The position numbers and the translations under genes are program-made. Shown here piece by piece: positions 8,389 through 17,858 of a DNA stretch of 64,000 nt. The notes beneath the pieces are model-generated. The model did not search any database and was not told the origin of the DNA. It saw only the letters and a program-made list of their open reading frames with translations. The stretch is from Thermococcus guaymasensis DSM 11113. Its GTDB lineage: Archaea > Methanobacteriota_B > Thermococci > Thermococcales > Thermococcaceae. Within the stretch, counting starts at the first letter, position 1. Each line of letters begins with the position of its first letter. Where the stretch lies: assembly GCF_000816105.1 (NCBI RefSeq), contig NZ_CP007140.1, forward strand, positions 496,001-560,000. Direction: 5' to 3'.

Positions 8389-9185
8389 TAATTGAAGCAA
8401 AAAACCTCCAGAAAAGGTTCGGCCCAATCGTAGCTCTCGATGATGTGAATATTAAAGTCCCCAAGGGCCTAACCCTGCTCTTGGGGCCCAATGGGGGAGG
8501 GAAATCAACGTTCATGAAGCTTGCCCTTGGTCTTTACAGGCCGACTAAAGGAGAGATAAAGCTCCTAGGAAGGAACCCGTGGAAAGACGCGAACGTACGA
8601 AAAAATGTGGGCGCCTCTTTTGATCCCCCTGCACTCCCAAAGTTTGTGAGCGGCAGGGAGTGGTTGTCTTTTCTTGCGGAGGGCAAAGGGGTTGATGCCG
8701 AAGAAGAGATAGCCAAAGTCTCTGAAATGTTCAATCTGGAAGCCTTCCTGAACAGGAGGATAGATAGGTACTCCTCAGGGATGCTCAAGCGTCTGAGCAT
8801 AGCCCAAGCCTTTATCGGAGATCCCAAGGTGATTTTTCTCGACGAACCTCTGGCCAATATAGACTTTGACAGTGTTGCGCAGATTGTCTCAGTTATCGCC
8901 CAAGAAAAGGAAAAAGGGACGAGCTTCGTGGTAATTTCCCATATATGGGAGCCCCTGCTGCCACTGGCGGATTACGCGGTGGTGCTAAGCGCGGGCAGGG
9001 TTTATCTAGCAGGAAGGGCGGGGGATGTGAAAGAAGGCCTAGAAAATCTATTCAGGTCCGACAAACTATCTCATCAGCACACACGAGTAACCAACGAGGA
9101 AAAACAAGATAAAGAACCCTCAGCCTCTAATGAATCTTTGTTTAACAAAGTTCCCAGAAGGAAGGGAGAAAAGAGCAGAGTCTAA
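8385..9185 (+). CDS. ABC transporter ATP-binding protein
   Basis: This 266-residue ATPase has Walker A GPNGGGKST near residues 34-42, signature YSSGMLKRLSIAQA near residue 128, Walker B VIFLDEPL and switch histidine VISHIWE. This is the ABC-2 exporter class (CcmA-like). The last 40-45 residues form a charged, low-complexity tail that is not part of the ATPase fold. It is the last gene of the four-gene operon and is convergent with cbf5, nine bases away. Confidence 0.85.
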   Translation: MIIEAKNLQKRFGPIVALDDVNIKVPKGLTLLLGPNGGGKSTFMKLALGLYRPTKGEIKLLGRNPWKDANVRKNVGASFDPPALPKFVSGREWLSFLAEGKGVDAEEEIAKVSEMFNLEAFLNRRIDRYSSGMLKRLSIAQAFIGDPKVIFLDEPLANIDFDSVAQIVSVIAQEKEKGTSFVVISHIWEPLLPLADYAVVLSAGRVYLAGRAGDVKEGLENLFRSDKLSHQHTRVTNEEKQDKEPSASNESLFNKVPRRKGEKSRV

Positions 9186-9194
9186 TGTCTATCG

Positions 9195-10199
9195 TCACCA
9201 CATCTTGGGGTACCAGTCCCTCGGCATGAAGACCTTGTCAACATCAACCGCTATTCCTTTGCTCCTCTGGAGCATCTCGCCGCTCGTCATCATAGCCTTT
9301 CCGAGGGCAACCAGCTCGTCCTTGAGCGTCATTATCGCAACGAGGTCGCCCTTCTTTATCCCCTTGTGGAGCTTGACTATTCCTGGGACTGCCAAGTCCG
9401 CACCGTGGGTGACTGCCGCTACTGCTGAGTCCCTTATCCACACCTTGGGCAGGTGCTCAACCGCTTTCTCCATCGGCTGTATCGCCTTCCTGAAGTACTC
9501 CTCGATGCCGTCCTCCTTCCAGAAGTGGTAGTAGTCCACCAGATCGTGAAGCGTCACCAGCGTCTCGTCCTCCTTGAACGGGCCGCTTCTGGTACGGCGC
9601 AACTCGGCCATGTGCGCACCGACGCCGAGGGCAAGGCCGATGTGGTGGATGAGCGAACGGATGTAGGTTCCGGCCTCGACACCAACGCGGAAGAGGACGT
9701 CCCTTCCATCTATTTCGAGCACCTCTATGTAGTAGACCTTCCTCGTCCTCAGGCGCCTCTTGACGGCACTCCTCAGGGGCGGCCTCTGGATTATCTCCCC
9801 CTGAAACTCCTTCATGACGGCCAGGATTTTGTCCTCCGAAACGTCGCCGTGGAGGTGCATCAGGGCAACGTACTCCTTTCCAGCGGGCAGGAGCGCCTGG
9901 ACGACCCTCGTGGCCCTCTCGAGGGCAACCGGTAAAACACCGCTGACCTTGGGGTCGAGGGTTCCGCCGTGACCGGCCTTGCTGAGGTTGAAGAGCTTCT
10001 TAATCCAGGCAACGACCTCATGGCTCGTCGGTCCGGGGGGCTTGTCGAGGTTTATTATTCCGAACTGTATGTGCATCTCAATGGGCCTCTTCTCAGGGGG
10101 AAAGCCCCACTTCGGGTTCGTCTCGGCCTTCTCGTCCTTAATCAGTACCTCTCGCTTTATGTCAGCCGGAAGGATTCTCCTCACTTCGTCCCTCGCCAT
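9195..10199 (-). CDS. cbf5: tRNA/rRNA pseudouridine synthase Cbf5 (H/ACA RNP catalytic subunit)
   Basis: This 334-residue TruB-family enzyme is the catalytic core of H/ACA guide RNPs (with Gar1, Nop10 and L7Ae); it also makes U55 in tRNA. The catalytic motif GHGGTLDPKVSGVLPVAL contains the conserved Asp. A C-terminal PUA domain begins near AVEHLPKVWIRDSAVAAVTHGADLAVPGI. The ATG at 10197-10199 (MARDEVRR) has GGTGAT upstream; ATG 10205 and GTG 10208 are in-frame alternatives. In other Thermococcales I recall cbf5 beside L14e; here about 19 kb separates them. Confidence 0.95.
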   Translation of the reverse strand: MARDEVRRILPADIKREVLIKDEKAETNPKWGFPPEKRPIEMHIQFGIINLDKPPGPTSHEVVAWIKKLFNLSKAGHGGTLDPKVSGVLPVALERATRVVQALLPAGKEYVALMHLHGDVSEDKILAVMKEFQGEIIQRPPLRSAVKRRLRTRKVYYIEVLEIDGRDVLFRVGVEAGTYIRSLIHHIGLALGVGAHMAELRRTRSGPFKEDETLVTLHDLVDYYHFWKEDGIEEYFRKAIQPMEKAVEHLPKVWIRDSAVAAVTHGADLAVPGIVKLHKGIKKGDLVAIMTLKDELVALGKAMMTSGEMLQRSKGIAVDVDKVFMPRDWYPKMW

Positions 10200-10242
10200 G
10201 AGCATCACCGATGAGCGTTATCGCCCCAAGTTGGAGACACGA

Positions 10243-10252
10243 CCTTATAAAC
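10243..10252 (-). promoter_or_regulatory. TATA box of cbf5
   Basis: GGTTTATAAGG on the minus strand lies about 45 bases upstream of the cbf5 ATG. A dedicated promoter fits a gene cut off from its usual operon. Confidence 0.5.
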
Positions 10253-10350
10253 CTGCCCCGGAATTTAACGTCTGCAAACCCATTGACCGTCGACATAGAT
10301 AGGAAAACCCTAAAAAACCTTAACCCTGCTGAGAATCTGGAGGGACAAAA

Positions 10351-10557
10351 ATGGAGAGACATTACCGTTATAGGGGAATTCTCTTTTTCATGGTCTGGTT
10401 TTTCCTGCTGGGGCTCTACGCACTCATAATGCTCAGGAACGAAACGGACACGCCCACGTTCAAGGCGGCCCTTTTTACGGTGTTCATCGCATTCGCCGGG
10501 ATAGTGGCCCTGGCAGCGAAGATAAGGGCAGAGATAAAAAGAGAGATGGGACAGTAA
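10351..10557 (+). CDS. Small two-helix membrane protein, unknown function
   Basis: This 68-residue protein has two membrane helices (ILFFMVWFFLLGLYALIM and ALFTVFIAFAGIVALAAKI) and a basic C-terminus. A GGAGGG site sits seven bases upstream of the ATG. Its stop codon abuts the last base of celB on the other strand with no gap. No family recognised. Confidence 0.6.
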   Translation: MERHYRYRGILFFMVWFFLLGLYALIMLRNETDTPTFKAALFTVFIAFAGIVALAAKIRAEIKREMGQ

Positions 10558-12018
10558 TCAATCCCTCATCAGCGGAGTCAGGTCTGCCAGGTGGCTCAGC
10601 TCTTCTGGTATCTCTTTGCGCGTCGCTATCTCCCTGAAGGCGAGGGCGCTCGGCCTCAGGTACCTCTTCTTGGTCTCGAAGTCAACGTGGACGAGTCCAA
10701 AGCGCATCCTGAATCCCTGGGCCCACTCGTAGTTGTCTGTCAGCGACCAGTGCAGGTAGCCCCTCACGTCAGCCCCGGCCTCCATGGCGCTGTGGACTGC
10801 TTTGAGGTGGCTCACGAGGTAGTAGGGCCTGTACCTGTCGGCCGCATCGGCGATGCCGTTCTCTGTAATCATCATCGGCAGTCCGTAAATCCTGTGGAGG
10901 TCTCTGAGGATGTTTTCAAGACCCTCAGGGTAAATCTCCCATCCAAAGTCGCTCGCTGGCCGTCCTGACTTCGCAAAGCCGCCCCTCTCACACATGTAGC
11001 CGTATCCTGGAGGCACCTCTATGGAGCCGTTGTTCATTCTGTACGCAACCCTCGTGTAGTAGTTGACCCCTATCCAGTCGAGTTTGCCCTTCATGTCTGG
11101 TCTCTCACCAAGCAAACCGGAAGAGCCGGAGTGAACTGCGGTCACAAACTCGTAGTGACGTTTCCTTATCTCCTTCACGATATCCTCGGCTTCCTCGTTG
11201 AGGGCATCGTGCCACACGAACGAGTAGATTAACCCAACAGGGGCCTTGGAGTGCTCCTTTATGACGTCATACGCTCTTGCGTGGGCCTGCGCCATGTTCC
11301 TGGCTGCCTTCGTCGAGCTCTCAAAGCTCAGGTAGCCCGGAGGGAAGCCGGAGTTCGGCCTCGTGTAGCCCTGCTCATAGACGACGTTCGGCTCGTTCAT
11401 GGTGCTCCACATGTCAACGAGGTCGTTGAGGTGGTATGCTACAAAGGCCGCGAACTTCACGAACTCGACGACGCTCCTCTCGTCGAGCCACCCGCTGGGA
11501 GCCCTGTCAGGGCCGAGCCTCCTCACGGCTATCGGGTCGTGGAGCCAGAGCGGGAGGGGCCAGTGGTAGAGGTTGAGGATGAAAACCTTTCCCCTCCCCT
11601 TCCAGTCCGAGTAGATTTCCCTGTAGTGCTCAAGCGCCTTCATGTCGGCCAGCTTTTCCATCTCCTCGATGGCCCTCTCAGGAACGTCAACAGCGACTAT
11701 GTTGCCGTCCTCGTCCTTCTCAATGTCCACCTTGACGTCAAAGGTGGGCTTGGGGAAGAGCCTCGCCCACTCTATGCCTCCCCTTATTGCTTCCATCCCA
11801 AGTCCTTCAGCGATGTCGTGGTCTTGCTTGTATAAATGCCAGTAGGCAGGGCCGTTCTCGGGCAGGTGACCGCTGACCAGGCCTGAGAATATGTTCTCAG
11901 TATCGTGAACCCAGACCCACCAGTCGCTGTTGGGAACCTCGCTTCCTTCAAGCCCCATCTCAAACTGGAACCCTGACCATGAATAGCCAAAAAGAAAGTC
12001 CTTGGGAAACTTCCACAA
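10558..12018 (-). CDS. celB: Beta-glucosidase, glycoside hydrolase family 1
   Basis: This 486-residue intracellular GH1 enzyme opens MWKFPKDFLFGYSWSGFQFEMG, very close to P. furiosus CelB as I remember it. Acid/base Glu209 lies in STMNEPN and nucleophile Glu386 in ITENGIA. It should release glucose from imported beta-1,3 and beta-1,4 gluco-oligosaccharides. The start is a TTG at 12016-12018 with GGAGGTG six bases upstream, just after the cbtF stop. Compared with the remembered P. furiosus protein there is an extra loop of about 14 residues (SGSSGLLGERPDMKG) before KLDWIGVNYYTR; Sulfolobus homologues are also longer there. It is the last gene of the cbt operon. Confidence 0.9.
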   Translation of the reverse strand: MWKFPKDFLFGYSWSGFQFEMGLEGSEVPNSDWWVWVHDTENIFSGLVSGHLPENGPAYWHLYKQDHDIAEGLGMEAIRGGIEWARLFPKPTFDVKVDIEKDEDGNIVAVDVPERAIEEMEKLADMKALEHYREIYSDWKGRGKVFILNLYHWPLPLWLHDPIAVRRLGPDRAPSGWLDERSVVEFVKFAAFVAYHLNDLVDMWSTMNEPNVVYEQGYTRPNSGFPPGYLSFESSTKAARNMAQAHARAYDVIKEHSKAPVGLIYSFVWHDALNEEAEDIVKEIRKRHYEFVTAVHSGSSGLLGERPDMKGKLDWIGVNYYTRVAYRMNNGSIEVPPGYGYMCERGGFAKSGRPASDFGWEIYPEGLENILRDLHRIYGLPMMITENGIADAADRYRPYYLVSHLKAVHSAMEAGADVRGYLHWSLTDNYEWAQGFRMRFGLVHVDFETKKRYLRPSALAFREIATRKEIPEELSHLADLTPLMRD

Positions 12019-12021
12019 CGC

Positions 12022-12840
12022 TCACACCTCCTCAAAGTCCTCCCATCTACGGTATATCGTCGGAACGCTCGCGATCAGCGTCTTGGTGTACTCATCCTTC
12101 GGGTTGTCTATGACCTCCTCCGGGGTTCCCTCCTCGACTATCCTGCCCCTGTGCATGATGAATATCCTGTCAGAGATGAAGTAGGACAGGCCTATGTCGT
12201 GGGAGATAAAGATTATCGAGCTCCCTATCTCCTTCCTGAGCTTGTCAAAGAGCTCCATTATCTTTCCGCGTGTTGAAACGTCGAGCATCGAGACGGCCTC
12301 GTCAGCTATGAGGAGCTTCGGCTTGAGTATCCAGTTCCTCGATATCATAACCCTCTGCAGCTGTCCGCCGCTGAGCTGGTGGGGGTACTTGCCGAGAATT
12401 TCTCCCGGGTTAAGTCCAACCGCCCTGAGAGACTCCTCCTTCAGCTTAATGCCCTCTTCGGAGTTAGGGTCAATTCCCCTGAGCTCAAGGGCCTGGTTCA
12501 GGACTCTATCGACCTTATAGAAGGCGTTGAAGCTCCCCATCGGGTTCTGGAAGATGGCGTGGACGTTCCTCCAGTACTCCTTAAGGTCTTCCTTGCTCTT
12601 CAGCTCGTTCCAGATGTCCTTTCCGTTGAAGATCACATTTCCAGATGTCGGGGGTAGGAGTCTCAGGATTATCTTGCCCAAGGTGGTCTTTCCGGAACCG
12701 CTCTGGCCGATGAGGGATATTATCTCACCCTCCTTTACGGTGAACGAGACGTCATCTACCGCCCGCACTTCGATTTTGTGAAGGAACCCTGAGGTAAAAA
12801 CCTTAGTCACGTGGTCGCACACGAGTATTTCCCTGCTCAT
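12022..12840 (-). CDS. cbtF: Oligosaccharide/oligopeptide-type ABC transporter ATPase (CbtF-like)
   Basis: The 272-residue ATPase has Walker A GQSGSGKTT, signature LSGGQLQRVMISR, Walker B LLIADEAVSMLD and the switch FISHDIG. It belongs to the Opp/Dpp class that in Thermococcales imports beta-gluco-oligosaccharides as well as peptides. Unlike CbtD it lacks the C-terminal cysteine-containing oligo_HPY segment. ATG at 12838-12840 overlaps the cbtD stop (ATGA). Upstream in-frame alternatives lie inside cbtD and lack a clear ribosome site. Confidence 0.85.
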   Translation of the reverse strand: MSREILVCDHVTKVFTSGFLHKIEVRAVDDVSFTVKEGEIISLIGQSGSGKTTLGKIILRLLPPTSGNVIFNGKDIWNELKSKEDLKEYWRNVHAIFQNPMGSFNAFYKVDRVLNQALELRGIDPNSEEGIKLKEESLRAVGLNPGEILGKYPHQLSGGQLQRVMISRNWILKPKLLIADEAVSMLDVSTRGKIMELFDKLRKEIGSSIIFISHDIGLSYFISDRIFIMHRGRIVEEGTPEEVIDNPKDEYTKTLIASVPTIYRRWEDFEEV

Positions 12841-13859
12841 TGACCTCCCCTCCCTTGGTGGAGCCAGCACGCAACCTGTCTGCCCGGCTTGACCTCAACA
12901 AAGGCCGGCTCTTTCTCCCCGCAGACGTCCATGGCATATGGACACCTTGGATGGAAGCGGCACCCCTTCGGCGGGTCGATGAGGTTCGGCGGCTGTCCAG
13001 GGATGTATGATATGCCCTTCTCTCTCCCCTCTGGCTCAATAGAAGCCACGGACTTTATCAGGCCGTCAGTGTACGGGTGGAGCGGCTCCCAGATTATCGA
13101 GTCGGTGTCCCCGACCTCCACTATCTTGCCCGCGTACATGACGGCGATCCTGTTGGCGATCTGCCTGACGGTCGAGATGTCGTGGGTGATGAAGATTATA
13201 CTGTCAACGAAGCCGAGCTTCCTGAGCTGGAGCAGGGACTTGAGGACTATCTTCTGCGTCGTGACGTCGAGGGCTGAAGTCGGCTCGTCAACCACAAGAA
13301 CCTCAGGGCTTAACAGTGTGGCCATTGCCAGAACGGCCCTCTGCCTCATTCCACCGCTGAGCTGGAAGGGGTAGAGGTCAACTACGTAGTCGGGAAGGTC
13401 AAGTTCCTTTAGCCTCTCCTTCGCTATCTCAACTGCCCTGCTCATCGTTACGTCCTTTTTATGGGAGCGGAGAACGTCGTAGGCGATTTTCTTGATCTTT
13501 ATCGTCGGCATGAGTGCGTTTAGAGCGTCCTGCGGGACGTACGCTATGTGCTTACCCCAGATGGTGCTCTTAACCTCATCCTTGCTCTTGAACTGGGTTA
13601 TCCGGAACTTCCGGCCATCTCTAGACACGAGCTCAACTTCCCCGCCGATGTATTCAAGTGGGGGGACTATGTTCATCATCATTACCTTAGCGAGGGTTGA
13701 CTTCCCGCAGCCGCTCTCGCCCACGAGACCTACTATGTCACCTTTGTACACCTCAAGGCTCACGCCGTCAACCGCCTTCACCTGGTATTCAGTGGTGCCT
13801 TTAAGCTGTCTGTAGTAGGCCCTCACATCCTTCAGGATAAGCCTTGGTTCGTTGGCCAT
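12837..13859 (-). CDS. cbtD: Oligosaccharide/oligopeptide-type ABC transporter ATPase (CbtD-like)
   Basis: The 340-residue ATPase has Walker A GESGCGKST, signature LSGGMRQRAVLA, Walker B VLVVDEPTSALD, and the oligo_HPY C-terminal extension with GCRFHPRCPYAMDVCGEKEP. It pairs with CbtF to power import through CbtB and CbtC. I chose ATG 13859 (MANEPRL) because GAGGTG lies six bases upstream; a GTG at 13868 overlaps that site. It follows cbtC by ten bases. Confidence 0.85.
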   Translation of the reverse strand: MANEPRLILKDVRAYYRQLKGTTEYQVKAVDGVSLEVYKGDIVGLVGESGCGKSTLAKVMMMNIVPPLEYIGGEVELVSRDGRKFRITQFKSKDEVKSTIWGKHIAYVPQDALNALMPTIKIKKIAYDVLRSHKKDVTMSRAVEIAKERLKELDLPDYVVDLYPFQLSGGMRQRAVLAMATLLSPEVLVVDEPTSALDVTTQKIVLKSLLQLRKLGFVDSIIFITHDISTVRQIANRIAVMYAGKIVEVGDTDSIIWEPLHPYTDGLIKSVASIEPEGREKGISYIPGQPPNLIDPPKGCRFHPRCPYAMDVCGEKEPAFVEVKPGRQVACWLHQGRGGQ

Positions 13860-13869
13860 CGCGCTCACC

Positions 13870-14718
13870 TCACATCTCCCTCAGCCTTGGATTGAAGACC
13901 TGCTCTATTCCAGTAGCTATGAAGAGCAGCGACGTTGACAAGGCCACGAGGAGGATTCCCGGCGGTATGAAGACCCACCACTCGCCGAGGAAGTACGCCT
14001 GCGTCACTGCCGCGAAATAGAGCATCTTTCCGAGGGTCATTATCTTGAGCGGTGTGAGTCCGAGGATGCTCAGGCCGACCTCTGCATTGATGCCTATGTT
14101 CATGAAGTTCACGAAGGAGACGAGGGTGTAGGTCGTGACGTACGGCAGGAGGTCAAAGAAGGCTATCTTCAGATCACCGTAGCCGCTCATCCTTGAGAAG
14201 TACACGAACTCTCTTTCTCTGAGGCTGAGGAACTGCGCCCTTATTGCCCTCGCGAACGATGGCCAGGCTGTGAGCGAGATGATAGCCGCCACGAGAGTCA
14301 AGCCACTGTTCTCAAGGCCGAGGTACGTGGCTATGATTATTGCCAGCAGGACGTTCGGGATCGTTATGACAACGTTGGTGAACGCCATAAGACTCTCGTC
14401 TATAAGGCCACCCTTTATGCCCGCTATCATGCCTATAGTCAACCCTATCAGCACGGAGAATATTCCTGTAAGGGCACCAACGTAGAGGGAGTTTCTTATT
14501 CCAACCATAACTTCAGCGAGAATGTCCCTTCCGAACCTGTCGGTTCCCAGGAGGTACTCCATGCTCGGGGGGGTTGAGGGCGGCCCTGCGGGCTTAAATG
14601 GATCAACGGGATAAATATAAGCTCCAAAGAGAGCAAGGAGTAGTTCAAAGGTGAGTATGCTGAAGCCGATAACGAACCTCTTGTTCCTGAAGAGAAGGTA
14701 AAACACTTCCTTGTTCAT
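13870..14718 (-). CDS. cbtC: ABC transporter permease (CbtC-like, DppC family)
   Basis: The 282-residue permease has six hydrophobic helices, with the first at residues 15-35. The DppC-type start YLLGTDRFGRDILAEVMVGIRNSLYVGALTG is diagnostic, and the EAA-type cytoplasmic loop is at SFARAIRAQFLSLREREFVYFSRMSG. It forms a heterodimeric channel with CbtB. Nine bases separate it from cbtB. Confidence 0.85.
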   Translation of the reverse strand: MNKEVFYLLFRNKRFVIGFSILTFELLLALFGAYIYPVDPFKPAGPPSTPPSMEYLLGTDRFGRDILAEVMVGIRNSLYVGALTGIFSVLIGLTIGMIAGIKGGLIDESLMAFTNVVITIPNVLLAIIIATYLGLENSGLTLVAAIISLTAWPSFARAIRAQFLSLREREFVYFSRMSGYGDLKIAFFDLLPYVTTYTLVSFVNFMNIGINAEVGLSILGLTPLKIMTLGKMLYFAAVTQAYFLGEWWVFIPPGILLVALSTSLLFIATGIEQVFNPRLREM

Positions 14719-14727
14719 GCTACCACC

Positions 14728-15738
14728 TCATTCACTCCGCTGTCCAAGCCTTATCCTCGGGTCTATGAGCACGTAGATGAACTCCACAATGAAGTTGGCC
14801 AGGAGCAGGGTGCCTATGAGTATCAGAAAGATTCCCTGTATCATGGGATAGTCCCTGGAACCGAGTGCCCTCGCGAGGAGTATTCCCATTCCCTGGTAGT
14901 TGAAGAGCTGTTCGGTGATTATCTGGCCCGCCATGACCGTACCGAGCTGGATTGCTATCCCAGTAACCTGCGGAAGAAGGGAGTTCCTGAGGACGTAGCG
15001 GAATATGATCTCGTTGTCAACGTTGAGCATCTCTGAGAAGGTAACGTATGTGGATCCAAGCTCCATCGCGGCCAAGACCCTCATTCCAATTATCCAACCC
15101 CCAGTACTGGTAATCGCTATTGAGAGGAATGGGAGAATGTAGTGGTGCAGATAGCTCTTTATGAACGTCCAGCTGAGTGATGGAGTGAGTGTTGGGTCGT
15201 AGGCTGAACCTGAGGGGAACCAGCCAAGCTTGATTGCGAAGACGTAGATGAGCACCATTGCCATCCAGTAGTAGGGAATCTGGGACACTATTATTCCAGT
15301 TGATACAGTGACCTTCTCGAAGAGAGTGCCCCTTCTGTATGCGGCCCTTGCACCGAGGTAGTTGCCTATGGCCCAGGACACGAGCGTCGCGGGGACGAGG
15401 AGTAGGAGCGTCCAGGGCAGGTGCCACGATATCAACTTCGTAACTGACTGTCCATAAGACGTGATGGAAGTCCCAAGATTCCCGCTGAAAGCGTTCTTGA
15501 GGAAGTCGATGTACTGCTGCCAGAGCGGCTTATTAAGCCCAAACTCCTCTACGAGCCTCCTCTGATAGTCATTGAGAAGCTCAGGCGAGAGCGAACCCTG
15601 AGACATTCCGGCGATTATCTGCTGCACAGGGTTTCCTGGCGCAATTCTCGGGAGGAAAAACGCTATGCTCACAGCTACGAAGTACGTGACAAGTAAAAAA
15701 GAAAGTTTGATGAGGAAGTACCTGTATATCGGCCTCAT
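14728..15738 (-). CDS. cbtB: ABC transporter permease (CbtB-like, DppB family)
   Basis: The 336-residue DppB-family permease opens with a membrane helix (LSFLLVTYFVAVSIAFFLPRIAPGNPV). The usual large outer loop follows, with NKPLWQQYIDFLKNAFSGNLGTSI, and then five more helices. The coupling loop is at STYVTFSEMLNVDNEIIFRYVLRNSLLPQVTGIAI. It lies 12 bases after cbtA and partners CbtC. Confidence 0.85.
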   Translation of the reverse strand: MRPIYRYFLIKLSFLLVTYFVAVSIAFFLPRIAPGNPVQQIIAGMSQGSLSPELLNDYQRRLVEEFGLNKPLWQQYIDFLKNAFSGNLGTSITSYGQSVTKLISWHLPWTLLLLVPATLVSWAIGNYLGARAAYRRGTLFEKVTVSTGIIVSQIPYYWMAMVLIYVFAIKLGWFPSGSAYDPTLTPSLSWTFIKSYLHHYILPFLSIAITSTGGWIIGMRVLAAMELGSTYVTFSEMLNVDNEIIFRYVLRNSLLPQVTGIAIQLGTVMAGQIITEQLFNYQGMGILLARALGSRDYPMIQGIFLILIGTLLLANFIVEFIYVLIDPRIRLGQRSE

Positions 15739-15750
15739 TGCACCTCACCA

Positions 15751-17805
15751 TTACCCCGAAAACTTCCTTGCCCCGATGATGATCACTACCACTAGAGCAA
15801 TTATCCCAACCAAACCAACAATGAATCTTGAGCTCTTTGAAGGAGTCCCTGATTCTGGAGTCGTTGTAGTGGTAATCTCAGTTCCTGTAAGGGACGTCGA
15901 AGCGGTTTCGGTAGTGGTCGTCACTTCAGGCACCTCGATCTCGCCACCGATCTGCTTCATGAGTTCTTCGTTTGGTATGAGAATACCGCCCTCGCTCTTG
16001 GGCTTGGCCCACTCAGGCGCCTTCACAGGCTCCCCAGCCTTTGAAAGACCAAAGAGAACCCAGAGCGGCAGAGAATACTCCCTGTACGGCGCAACCTCAG
16101 TCCACCACGGATTATCCTCATTCGGCCATCCATGCCAGTACTTCTCACTGTAAGCATACCACTGGACCGAATACGCTATAGGAATAGCAGGCATTTCCTC
16201 GTAAAGGAGCTTCTGAATCTCCGTGTAGTACTTCATTCTCTCCTCATAGGTCGTGGCGTTGGCAGCCTTTATGAGGAGATCCAGCGCCTCAGAATTGTTG
16301 TAGAAGCCCCAGTTGCCGGTTGGAGGGGTAAGCCTCGGGTCAAGAACGTACCTGTAAACATCCCACGGATGGTAGAACGAGGGTGAGCTGGTCCACCCAA
16401 GGGCAAGGGTGTAGCTTCCACCGTTTATCATTCCCCAGTAGGCACCATAGTCGACGGGATAAGCCGCGGCGTTTATTCCTATCTCCTGGAGATCGGTCGC
16501 TATGAGGTCGGCGGCTATCATCCAGTCAGTCCACCCACTCGGGACAATAATTTGAAGCTCAACTTTCTCCCCGTTTGGAGCCTCCAGGAAACCGTCTCCA
16601 TCAACGTCCTTGTAACCAGCCCCAGCAAGTATCTGCTTCGCCTTCTCCTTGTCAGTTGGGATTCTACCGAGTTCATTGCCCCAATACTCCTTCGCTAGAG
16701 TCGTGTTAAGCCAAACGCGGTAGTGGGGGAGAACCTCAAAGACGAGAGAGGCTGAGGGCTGTGGCGAATAGTCGTAGAAAGCCTTGTGGAGAACTTCATT
16801 GTAATCTATGGCATAAGCAATGGCCTTCCTCAGGTTTGGATCCTGCAGGACTTTCTCCTTGTGATTGAAGTACAACATGACAAAGGTTCCTGGCCTGAAG
16901 TAAGGCTTGTCCTTGTAGAAGGTGCCTATCCCCTTGAAGTTGCCAACGTTCGGGATGAATATTCCCGACCAGTCAACGTTGCCCTGCCTGAGGTCAAGGA
17001 GAGCCTGCTCGTTGCTCAGGTAAATCCTGTGAACCACGTACTTCGGTGCAGGGAGACCGAATATGTCCTTGCCCCACCAGTCGTCTATGCGCTTGTAGAC
17101 AATCCTCAGTTCATCAAAGTAGTCGAGCTCGTACGGGCCCGAAACGACCTGCGGGAGGTCTATCTTCACGTCTCCACTGTCGGTAGAAACGATGTCGTCG
17201 CACGCTCCGCCACAGTTCCTCCAGTTGACTATGGCGTCACCGACCTTCTCATAGACCTGCTCGATTATGTGCTTGGGGGCCGGAGCAAACTGGAGGGCAT
17301 AGAGGAGGAACATCGGGAGGTTCTTTTCCTTCCCGATAGTGAACTGGACGGTGTGCTCATCGATTGCCTTAACGTCTCCAATATAGGGTTCAGAACCGGC
17401 CGCGGGGCCCGTCCCAACTTTGAGGGAGAGCTTGTAGGTGTACTCAACGTCATAAGCGGTTATTGGCTGTCCATCACTCCACTTTGCCTCTGGCCTGAGG
17501 TGAACGATGAGGGTCGTGTCGTTCACAAGCTCAAAGCTTTCGCCTATAATAGGAACCCACGAGTCAAGACCTGCTATGTACTGGAACAGCGGGAGGTACA
17601 TGAATCCACCCGTAGTGTACGTTCCCCACGTCTGGGACGGGGAGAACAGGTTCCACGTGGATGCGGGGCTCCACTGCGCTCCGGTGACAAAAACAGTGTC
17701 TTCCCTTGGAAGGGACCCCTGGGCACTTACGGGAGACAGTATTGTAGTGAAAACTAAAAGAGCCACAAAACCTGCAATTATCCACTTACTTTTTGACGTC
17801 TCCAT
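15751..17805 (-). CDS. cbtA: Beta-gluco-oligosaccharide-binding protein of ABC importer (CbtA-like)
   Basis: The 684-residue protein starts with a signal peptide (WIIAGFVALLVFTTILSPVSA). A family 5 (Opp/Dpp) substrate-binding domain follows, with VNDTTLIVHLRPEAKWSDGQPITAYDVEYTY and YNEVLHKAFYDYSPQPSASLVFEVLPHY. Near residues 630-660 a Thr-rich linker leads to a C-terminal membrane anchor (FIVGLVGIIALVVVIIIGARKF). This matches P. furiosus CbtA, which binds cellobiose and related beta-glucans. ATG 17805 (METSKSKW) is preceded by GGGGGT; in-frame ATGs at 17820 and 17823 are alternatives. It heads the cbtABCDF-celB operon. Confidence 0.85.
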   Translation of the reverse strand: METSKSKWIIAGFVALLVFTTILSPVSAQGSLPREDTVFVTGAQWSPASTWNLFSPSQTWGTYTTGGFMYLPLFQYIAGLDSWVPIIGESFELVNDTTLIVHLRPEAKWSDGQPITAYDVEYTYKLSLKVGTGPAAGSEPYIGDVKAIDEHTVQFTIGKEKNLPMFLLYALQFAPAPKHIIEQVYEKVGDAIVNWRNCGGACDDIVSTDSGDVKIDLPQVVSGPYELDYFDELRIVYKRIDDWWGKDIFGLPAPKYVVHRIYLSNEQALLDLRQGNVDWSGIFIPNVGNFKGIGTFYKDKPYFRPGTFVMLYFNHKEKVLQDPNLRKAIAYAIDYNEVLHKAFYDYSPQPSASLVFEVLPHYRVWLNTTLAKEYWGNELGRIPTDKEKAKQILAGAGYKDVDGDGFLEAPNGEKVELQIIVPSGWTDWMIAADLIATDLQEIGINAAAYPVDYGAYWGMINGGSYTLALGWTSSPSFYHPWDVYRYVLDPRLTPPTGNWGFYNNSEALDLLIKAANATTYEERMKYYTEIQKLLYEEMPAIPIAYSVQWYAYSEKYWHGWPNEDNPWWTEVAPYREYSLPLWVLFGLSKAGEPVKAPEWAKPKSEGGILIPNEELMKQIGGEIEVPEVTTTTETASTSLTGTEITTTTTPESGTPSKSSRFIVGLVGIIALVVVIIIGARKFSG

Positions 17806-17858
17806 TGTGCTTACCCCCATCATATTAACAGGTTCAATCTAGGTATGGGGGCTAACAA

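Noticed and set aside
16786-17757. Plus-strand open frame opposite cbtA
   Set aside because: Shadow of the binding-protein gene; no start signal and no recognisable domain.
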